Of a stretch of DNA of 12,025 bases, positions 1 through 5,341 are shown one piece after another. The DNA comes from DATKUA01 sp965602675 (GTDB taxonomy: Bacteria; Acidobacteriota; DATKUA01): assembly GCA_965602675.1 (NCBI GenBank), contig CBFCZO010000104.1, positions 1 through 12,025 of the forward strand, given 5' to 3'. The notes beneath the pieces are model-generated. The model did no database searches. It saw only the letters and a list, made by a program, of their open reading frames with translations, and was not told the origin of the DNA. Each line of letters begins with the position of its first letter. Position 1 is the stretch's first letter. The translations under genes and the position numbers were made by a program.

Positions 1-440
1 GGGCGGTGATCCTCTACGACACCATGTGGCAGGCCACCCGCAAGATGGCCGAGGCGATCTGCGAGGGGCTCGCCTCCGAGGGCGTTCCCTGCAAGCTGAT
101 CAACCTGGCGATTCGCGATCGCAACGACATCGTCGCCGACATCCTCACCGCCAAGGCCTTGATCGTCGGCTCGCCCACCTTCAACGGCGGCATCCTGCCC
201 GGCGTCGCGCCCATCCTCGAGGACCTCCGCGGCCAGAAATACCGCAACAAAATCGGCGCCGCCTTCGGCTCGTGGGGCTGGAGTGGCGAGGCAGCCAAAT
301 ACATCAGCGAGCGCATGGCTGCCGCCGGCATCGAAATCGTCGCCGAGCCCGTTCGCGCCAAATTCACCCCCAATGGAGACGAGCTGGAAAACTGCCGCGA
401 GCTGGGTCGAGAAGTAGCTGATGCCATCAAGGAAGATTAA
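1..440 (+). CDS. fprA: FprA-type flavodiiron protein, C-terminal flavodoxin domain (5' truncated by window)
   Basis: The reading frame is open from the window edge (first full codon at 3) to a TAA at 438-440, giving about 145 residues. This matches one flavodoxin-like domain, so the missing N-terminal part should be the metallo-beta-lactamase-like diiron domain. All three FMN-contacting loops of the family are visible: YDTMWQATRKMA at the start, VGSPTFNGGILPG in the middle and AFGSWGWSGEA after it. The YDTMW...T...MA signature is characteristic of A-type flavoproteins rather than free flavodoxins. In this family electrons pass from rubredoxin or a reductase through FMN to the diiron site, which reduces O2 to water or NO to N2O in the cytoplasm. 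The protein ends soon after the domain (EVADAIKED), so no rubredoxin or flavin reductase module is fused at the C-terminus. The position after the first loop's W is Q where relatives usually have G, a minor change. Confidence 0.9.
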   Translation, partial: AVILYDTMWQATRKMAEAICEGLASEGVPCKLINLAIRDRNDIVADILTAKALIVGSPTFNGGILPGVAPILEDLRGQKYRNKIGAAFGSWGWSGEAAKYISERMAAAGIEIVAEPVRAKFTPNGDELENCRELGREVADAIKED

Positions 441-679
441 TTTATTTAAAAATCAGTAGGTATTTTCCGCTTATTTCCGTTAATCGCATTTAGCCTAAAG
501 CCTGGAATAGGCAAAGATAGCTTGGTTTCTATTCTAATAGGATCTCTGTTTTTACAGCGATTTGGACAGAAAGGCTACTACCTACGCAGCAAGGAGCTAT
601 TATTTGCAATACATCAGGTTATTACCTTCGATATATAACATAACGACATCCTGCAACCAATATATTAACAAGGAGACGA
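441..679. other. AT-rich intergenic region with weak hairpins
   Basis: This 239-bp gap lies between two convergent genes and has no credible ORF. A small inverted repeat, GCCTA (493-497) with TAGGC (508-512), could form a weak hairpin after the flavodiiron gene, but no T-run follows directly. CTGT-TTTT-ACAG near 546-557 is a second short hairpin. Neither is a convincing terminator. The AT-richness matches the AlbA_2 gene next to it and contrasts with the genes further out, so this segment probably arrived together with that gene. Confidence 0.4.
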
Positions 680-1492
680 TCACTCATTCTCTGTGCCAAT
701 AATCTTTTTAATTAATTTCTTTTTATCTTCAATGCGCTTTATAATAAATTCTTCTATGCTCTCTGTTGGAAATTTAGGGTTGATTCTCGTTTCTGTTTTG
801 CCACATATTGGCCCAAATGCACTGACCGCGGCTTTATAGATCAAGTCAAGCTGTGAATGTCTGTTTATAATTATATATTCATCTATTTGTTTATACAGCA
901 GCTGGAGTTGTTCTATGTGTTCCTCAAGTTCCATTTCTCTTTGAGATGAATATCCAGTGTCTATTCTTCTATTAATGACCTTTTGTAGTTCGGCATAGTT
1001 CGCGCGCACGGAGCTTGTGCCACGTCTTACATAAATTGTTGCATTTTTTATGCCTGTTCCAGCGCTTTCTGAAACAAAAGGTAAATATCTTGGCTTGTTT
1101 TCTATAATTATTACTTGAAATTTCTTGTCTTTTATTTTCTCGTATTCACTATCTTTATAGGCGTAATCACATACGCAATAATCCAATTGTGCTGGTAAAT
1201 ATTTTTTCAATCCTTGTTGAATCTCCGCTTTATCTCTCAACACATCGAGGCCTATAGCATCAAAGCTGTTATCTTCCTGTTGCTCTACACCAAAAATAAT
1301 GCACCCACCACCAGAATTTGCCATTGCTAAAATATGTCTTGCTATATTTGAGTCTCTTGGAAACTCTTTTTTAAAATCAAGGTCGTCAAGCTCACCAAAG
1401 TGACGTTTCAGTATATCCTTCAGTGTAACCCGATTGGGATTCTCGAAAAACACAGCCAATTCTTCATGTAACGTCTTTCTTGGCTCCACCAT
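680..1492 (-). CDS. AlbA_2 (Schlafen-like) domain protein, probably acquired
   Basis: The 270-residue protein carries an AlbA_2 fold (the 'divergent AAA-4' or Schlafen AlbA_2 domain) at about residues 30-170. The family landmarks appear in order: DLDFKKEFP (38-45), the helix IARHILAMANS followed by GGGCIIFGVE (51-70), the strand KFQVIIIENKPRYLPFV (124-140) and YVRRGTSSVRA (154-164). The domain is found in nucleic-acid-binding or nuclease-like proteins and in transcription regulators. The tail (about 184-215) is charged and helical, possibly a short coiled coil, and residues 246-265 are lysine-rich. No winged helix or ATPase module is visible. The ATG start is supported by GAGG seven bases upstream. 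The gene is strongly AT-rich compared with its neighbours, which suggests horizontal transfer. The precise function is unknown; defence or stress response is only a guess from the domain's usual company. Confidence 0.8.
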   Translation of the reverse strand: MVEPRKTLHEELAVFFENPNRVTLKDILKRHFGELDDLDFKKEFPRDSNIARHILAMANSGGGCIIFGVEQQEDNSFDAIGLDVLRDKAEIQQGLKKYLPAQLDYCVCDYAYKDSEYEKIKDKKFQVIIIENKPRYLPFVSESAGTGIKNATIYVRRGTSSVRANYAELQKVINRRIDTGYSSQREMELEEHIEQLQLLYKQIDEYIIINRHSQLDLIYKAAVSAFGPICGKTETRINPKFPTESIEEFIIKRIEDKKKLIKKIIGTENE

Positions 1493-1514
1493 CTCCGTAC
1501 CTCAGACAGCAAAC

Positions 1515-1520
1515 ACTATA
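1515..1520 (-). promoter_or_regulatory. Possible -10 element of the AlbA_2 gene
   Basis: The minus strand reads TATAGT here, 22 bases before the ATG at 1492, a suitable place for a -10 hexamer. No good -35 lies at 16-18 bp. The nearest candidates, TTGATG and TTGATC, give spacers of about 13 and 20. The flanking DNA repeats ATTGATC/ATTGATG in tandem, which might be a binding site. This is weak evidence. Confidence 0.25.
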
Positions 1521-1576
1521 AAGCTGAATTTACCATCAATGATCAATAACTACAAATAGGCAGTTCAATGAATCAT

Positions 1577-2614
1577 CTACGCGTCATTATTCTTCATGTG
1601 CACCGTCCTGATCGGGAAGGGTATCTCGATGCCTTCTTCGCCGAAGCGCTTGTGCAGGCGCTTGATGTAGGTGGTCTGCACAGCCATGCGGTCATTGAAT
1701 TGCGGCACTTGGATGCGGATGCGCAGGTTGATGCTCGAGTCGCCGAACTCGAGGAAGTGGATCTTCGGCTCGCTTATCATCTTCTTGCCGACGACCTCGT
1801 TGAAGACCTCGTGGGCGACCTCGCTGCAGACGCGCTCGACGTGCTCGAGGTCGCTGTCGTAGGCCACGCCGACCAGCACCTCCGACCAGAGGTTCTTGCG
1901 CGGCAGGTTGAAGTTGGTCACCACCGCCTGCGCCATCTTGCTGTTGGGGATGATGATCAGGTTGTCGGTGAAGTCGCGGATCGTGGTGTTGCGCCACTTG
2001 ATGTCGGTGACGTAGCCGACCTCGCCCGAGTCGAGCTGGACGTAGTCGCCCACGCGCACCTGGCGGCTGGCGATGATCTGGAAGCCGGAGAAGAGGTTGC
2101 CGAGGGTGTCCTGCAACGCCAGGGCGGTGGCCAGGCCGCCGATGCCCAGCGCGGTGATCAGCGGCGTGATCGTGATCCCCATGTTCTGCAGTATGAAGAC
2201 GACGCCGACGGCGATGATGATCACCTTGATCACGTTAGAGAGCAGCGACGCGGTCGGCAGGCGCCCCTCCGCCTTCTGTACCGCGATGCTGATGAAGCCG
2301 GCGACGATCTTGGCCAGCACCAGGGTCGCCACAAACGTGGCAATGGCAACTAGGATCTTCCCGATAAGATCCGCGATTTCCGGATCGAACTCGACGCTCA
2401 GCAGCGCCATGTAGGCGCCGAAGCAGAAGAACCAGACGACGAACGCGCGCTTGAACGACATGATAACGATGTCGTCCCACTTCCATTTCGTGCCGGTCAC
2501 CAGCCTCAATAGAAACTTGAATACGATCAGCTCGAACAACAAGCCGACCACCAGCCCGCCGACCACGAACGCCGTCGGGATGATCCAAACCAGTGCTTGC
2601 TCAAGGTTGAACAT
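1577..2614 (-). CDS. MscS-family small-conductance mechanosensitive channel
   Basis: From the ATG at 2614 the product has 345 residues. That start has GGAGG five bases upstream; the frame stays open a further 37 codons, but these look non-coding. The N-terminal half is membrane-embedded, with hydrophobic segments at roughly 8-30, 52-72, 84-110 and 126-145. The pore helix TM3 at about 150-178 carries the Gly/Ala-rich ALGIGGLATALALQDTLGN typical of MscS. The cytoplasmic beta domain follows (VRVGDYVQLDSGEVGYV and TLIIPN-like DNLIIIPNSKM), then the alpha-beta vestibule, ending in IPFPIRTVH, the usual last motif of the family. Such channels open under membrane tension after osmotic downshock and release small solutes. 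With more than three TM segments it resembles the YnaI/medium-size MscS-like group rather than E. coli MscS. It is GC-rich, like the host genes, and contrasts sharply with the AlbA_2 gene 84 bp downstream. Confidence 0.93.
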   Translation of the reverse strand: MFNLEQALVWIIPTAFVVGGLVVGLLFELIVFKFLLRLVTGTKWKWDDIVIMSFKRAFVVWFFCFGAYMALLSVEFDPEIADLIGKILVAIATFVATLVLAKIVAGFISIAVQKAEGRLPTASLLSNVIKVIIIAVGVVFILQNMGITITPLITALGIGGLATALALQDTLGNLFSGFQIIASRQVRVGDYVQLDSGEVGYVTDIKWRNTTIRDFTDNLIIIPNSKMAQAVVTNFNLPRKNLWSEVLVGVAYDSDLEHVERVCSEVAHEVFNEVVGKKMISEPKIHFLEFGDSSINLRIRIQVPQFNDRMAVQTTYIKRLHKRFGEEGIEIPFPIRTVHMKNNDA

Positions 2615-2627
2615 TTGCTCCTCCGGA
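2615..2627 (-). promoter_or_regulatory. Ribosome binding site fixing the MscS-like start
   Basis: Read on the minus strand, CGGAGGAGCAA precedes ATG at 2614. The GGAGG core is five bases from the start codon, which favours this internal ATG over the upstream start at 2725. Confidence 0.7.
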
Positions 2628-2699
2628 ACAATGTGTTCTGTATTTCGATTACCAGAATACCACAGCCTTGCTGCTGGTTTCCTTCCTTGGCCGGTCTCC

Positions 2700-2960
2700 T
2701 CAATTCCGACGATCGCCGGCTTCAACTAGACCCTTCCAGCCGGCACCGACCGTGATCGACCGCTTCGCGCTGAACCAGGCGCCGTTGTTGATGAAAGTGC
2801 CGGGCCCGATCACAATGCGGGCGCCGGGGTGGCAGACGAAACTCGATGTCTCGACCTCAGTCCAGAGAATCACCTCCCGATCGATCTGGACGTCGCCCTT
2901 GATTATCAGGCTCTCCGGCCCGCCGCGCGCGTGAAACGGCAACCTCGCCTCCGCTCCCAT
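2700..2960 (-). pseudogene. Truncated hexapeptide-repeat (left-handed beta-helix) acyltransferase remnant
   Basis: The 86-residue frame matches the front of bacterial left-handed beta-helix acyltransferases. It shows stacked hexapeptide-like turns (LIIKGDVQIDREVIL, GARIVIGPGTFINNGAWFSA, SITVGAG) at about residues 18-74. In intact members the next turns carry the CLIGP..-type motif and the catalytic DxxxH region. Here the similarity stops near 2740, and an unrelated tail, WKGLVEAGDRRN, leads to a stop. A stop nine codons upstream of the ATG also limits the N-terminus, and only a poor GGGAAG lies ahead of the start. The active-site half is missing, so it cannot be a working enzyme alone. The 3' end sits 85 bp before the MscS-like start, suggesting a deletion or rearrangement joint. 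Relatives usually modify surface polysaccharide or antibiotics; that role is family knowledge only. Confidence 0.65.
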
Positions 2961-3050
2961 CGAGACTTCCCATTGGCCACTCAGTCACGTGCCGGTTCGA
3001 GATTCTCCTTATCATACCAAGCAAGGAATCCACTTTGGGGAAGGGGTGCG

Positions 3051-3935
3051 CTATCGATCATTCCGGCGATTCTTAGCGGTTATCGCGAATTCGTTGCCGT
3101 CCGGATTGAAAGGATTGCCGGCCACGTCGGAGTAGACACCCTCGACCGCCAGGCCGCTCTCCGCCAGCTCCCTTTCCAGCGCGCCAAGGCTGAAGTATTG
3201 CAACCAATTATATATCGTCCGCACACGATTGGCCTCAACAATTGTATATTTGTCCAGTGCTATTTTTTCATTCTCATATTTTAATGTGTTTAGGAAGCCA
3301 TAATATTTATTGGGTGACCAGAAACCGTCAAGGAGATTGTCTTTGTACAGTGCATTCTCTTTCCGCTCCTCAAATGCCTTCAGCGAGTACACGTCGAGCA
3401 GAACCGAGCCTCCAGGCTTGAGCATCGTGCCGAATTTCGTGAGCATGGCTTTCCTCTGCGCCGGGCTGAGAGCGCAGTAATCACACATGATCATCAGGAT
3501 GAGATCGAAGCGGTCATCCGTCTCGAATTCCAGGTAATTTCGATTCTCGTAGAGTACGTGCAATCCCGCGTTCGCCGCAACTCCTCTGGCATACTCGATG
3601 GAGCGCTTAGAGAAATCTATGCCGGTTACGTCAGCCAGCCTCCCGGCCAGCCTGACGGCATACAATCCAGGACCACAGCCGAAGTCCGCGATCTTCATTC
3701 CCGCCTCGACATTGAAATGCGATGTTATCCAGTCGACTGAGCTGTCAATGAAAGCCGCCGTGCGGGAGGAGACATCGATACTCTCGTTCAAATGAAAGGC
3801 GAGCATCTTCTTTGATGTGTGCTCATCAGTCCATAAATCATCTGCTGTATAGCATTCAAAAGGCATGGGACGTCTATTTATTCTCTCCAGAATCTCAAAC
3901 ATATTGTCTTTACTCGCGTTGTGTTTGTTATGCAT
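3051..3935 (-). CDS. Class I SAM-dependent methyltransferase
   Basis: The frame encodes 294 residues with a Rossmann-type methyltransferase core. Motif I is IADFGCGPG at 82-90, the acidic residue ending beta2 is in VTGIDFS (about 93-99), and the motif IV area is FDLILMIMCDYCALS (143-157). A KPGGSVLLDVYS strand (173-184) follows. A distinctive N-terminal extension, INRRPMPFECYTADDLWTDEHTSKKML, precedes the fold and may help form the substrate pocket. The substrate cannot be told from sequence. Two starts are possible: 3935, or the internal ATG at 3902 (MFEILERINRRP), which better fits where conservation seems to begin. Neither has a strong ribosome binding site. The upstream start codon overlaps that of a divergent serpin-like ORF, so any promoter must lie inside that fragment. 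The gene seems intact, but its upstream region may have been replaced. Confidence 0.8.
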   Translation of the reverse strand: MHNKHNASKDNMFEILERINRRPMPFECYTADDLWTDEHTSKKMLAFHLNESIDVSSRTAAFIDSSVDWITSHFNVEAGMKIADFGCGPGLYAVRLAGRLADVTGIDFSKRSIEYARGVAANAGLHVLYENRNYLEFETDDRFDLILMIMCDYCALSPAQRKAMLTKFGTMLKPGGSVLLDVYSLKAFEERKENALYKDNLLDGFWSPNKYYGFLNTLKYENEKIALDKYTIVEANRVRTIYNWLQYFSLGALERELAESGLAVEGVYSDVAGNPFNPDGNEFAITAKNRRNDR

Positions 3936-4395
3936 GAATTATTATCGCAATTCCCGGATGCTTGAGGAGTTTTACAGAGCAGATTTTAACAAATCCACCG
4001 CCACTGCCGCAACGTTCGACTACGCCATGGAACTCGAAGCTCAATACTCGAACGAGGCCGACTACCGCGAATTCAACTCCACCGACGAGTTGAGTGTCCC
4101 CGAGGTCTGGTGGAAGATCGAGCACAACTTCGCTGAGCTGGAGAAGAAGCCGCTGCTCAACGAAGGCTTCACGGAAAAGATGATCGAGTCCGCCTACCAG
4201 ATGATTGATTTCAAGCTCGACAACAAGGGCGTGGAACTGAAGTCCGAGGCCTACGTCGACATGGCGGCCACCTCGCCGCCCCCGGGCCGCAGGTTCGTCT
4301 TCGACCAGCCGTTCCTCCTCTTCCTGAAGAAGCGCGGCGCCGAGACGCCGATCTTCGCTATGTGGATCGACAACGCCGAACTACTTGTGAAATAA
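3934..4395 (+). pseudogene. Serpin-like C-terminal fragment
   Basis: The frame gives 153 residues from the ATG at 3934; it stays open upstream to 3865, but only by running antisense through the methyltransferase. The last 60 residues resemble the end of bacterial serpins. DFKLDNKGVELKSEAYVDM corresponds to the strand and hinge before the reactive loop, SPPPGRR to the loop region, and FDQPFLLFLKKRGAETPIFAMWIDNAELL to the 'HPFLFxIRDxxTGxILFMGRVxNP' C-terminal strands. FYRADFN near the beginning may match the helix/strand after the first third of a serpin. Serpins are about 380-400 residues, so most of the fold is missing. The GC-rich third positions show it was real coding DNA. No ribosome binding site is visible. 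It could instead be a small protein family I do not recognise that shares this C-terminal motif. Confidence 0.5.
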
Positions 4396-4446
4396 CGCGT
4401 GTTATCCGGCTGGTTTGCTTTGTGAGCAATGATCTGCCCAAGCCGG
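4392..4446. repeat. Two adjacent inverted repeats at the end of the serpin-like frame
   Basis: ATAAC-GCGT-GTTAT (4392-4405) spans the stop codon. Directly after it, CCGGCT (4406-4411) pairs with AGCCGG (4441-4446), and an inner TTGCT/AGCAA (4415-4419 with 4425-4429) closes on a 5-base loop. Together they could form a bipartite stem-loop. No T-run follows on the plus strand, so a classical intrinsic terminator is not supported. Confidence 0.35.
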
Positions 4447-4658
4447 AGTAAAGAAGGTCGGTCAACAGGCCTGCCCCGGGAGCTGAATTCCGGAGCGCCC
4501 TGTCCGCAGAATGTGGTTCGAGGGGAAAAGAATGAGATTTAGAGCCACTCAACGTCCCAATTAATTATTAAAACTAAAGAATTTACCGCCTTTGGTTTAT
4601 ATACGAGTATAGTCTTGAGGGAATGGCTATATACATTCATTACTAAAGAAATAAAAAA
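4447..4658. other. Intergenic region without a recognised gene
   Basis: This stretch begins GC-rich and becomes AT-rich from about 4557. It contains two copies of ACTAAAGAA (4573-4581 and 4642-4650) and several TATATAC-like words, but no ORF worth calling. The minus-strand gene on its right ends with TAG directly followed by a T-rich run (GTTTTTTATTTC) without an obvious preceding stem. Confidence 0.35.
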
Positions 4659-5216
4659 CTAGGGATTCACCAGCGTGGCCTTCACGCGTCGTGAGAGGCG
4701 GAAATAGAGGGAGAAAAGCAGCGCCATGAGTATTACGACCGCGTAAGCAAAATACAGACTTGCGACGAGGATCTTGTCGAGATCCATACTGATGAAGGCA
4801 GAGATATATTTGCAGTATTGCGCGACATTAATCACGGGAACATTCGTGCCGACCAGCTCCACGATTGAATCCACCATCAACAAACCGATGACGCTTTCAG
4901 CGCACAACAACAGTGAGAAGAGAACAACAGCGGCTACCGCCGCCCTCCTTCGCATGAGAATCAGAACGCCGACAACCGCCGAGACTACCGCGGCCACAAA
5001 CTCGATAACGGTTGAGAGCGCGATGAATAGAGTCAGCGTTTGATTCTCGTGCCACAGGGCTTCCCAATTGATGAGCCGGATTGTGAAAAGCAGCGAAAAG
5101 ACATTAAGAGCATTGACGAAAAAAATGATCACGAAGACGAGCAGCCATCCGCGCACTCCGTCTAGGCTGGGATCAGTGCTTTCGGTGCCAATGTTCTGTG
5201 AATCAGCAGTCTGCAT
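4659..5216 (-). CDS. DUF2569-type integral membrane protein
   Basis: From the ATG at 5216 the protein has 185 residues; a GTG nine codons upstream (5243) is the alternative start. The ATG has GAGGT about nine bases ahead; the GTG has AGGA about seven bases ahead, so the choice is open. The protein shows the outline of DUF2569: a GVRGWLLVFVIIFFVN opening helix (about 20-48), two central hydrophobic segments (62-88 and 91-118) and a last helix (146-172). It ends in YFRLSRRVKATLV, close to the family's terminal 'YFxxSKRVKxTFV' motif. There are four probable membrane spans with short loops and no catalytic residues. The family has no established role. It lies 125 bp downstream of the subtilase on the same strand with no hairpin terminator between them, so co-transcription is possible. 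Confidence 0.65.
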   Translation of the reverse strand: MQTADSQNIGTESTDPSLDGVRGWLLVFVIIFFVNALNVFSLLFTIRLINWEALWHENQTLTLFIALSTVIEFVAAVVSAVVGVLILMRRRAAVAAVVLFSLLLCAESVIGLLMVDSIVELVGTNVPVINVAQYCKYISAFISMDLDKILVASLYFAYAVVILMALLFSLYFRLSRRVKATLVNP

Positions 5217-5341
5217 ATCATTGTTACCTCTGAAATGCGGCACTCTCCATCCTCACATACGTCACCCGAATCATCCATGCTCTGCGCCCAAAACGCAAAC
5301 CTCGCACCTCTACATTCTCCCCCCCTCAGCGGCCCTCTCTG

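Noticed and set aside
680..1492. AlbA_2 gene as part of a multi-gene defence system
   Set aside because: Its neighbours are an ordinary flavodiiron protein and a mechanosensitive channel; no nuclease, helicase or toxin partner is adjacent.
1568..2353. 261-codon open frame on the plus strand, antisense to the MscS-like gene
   Set aside because: It is a mirror of a GC-rich gene; its product is a repetitive Asp/Val/His/Leu-rich sequence with no family signature, whereas the opposite strand encodes a complete MscS protein.
4573..4650. Direct repeat ACTAAAGAA as insertion target duplication
   Set aside because: The copies are 69 bp apart in AT-rich DNA with no transposase or terminal inverted repeats between them; chance is sufficient.
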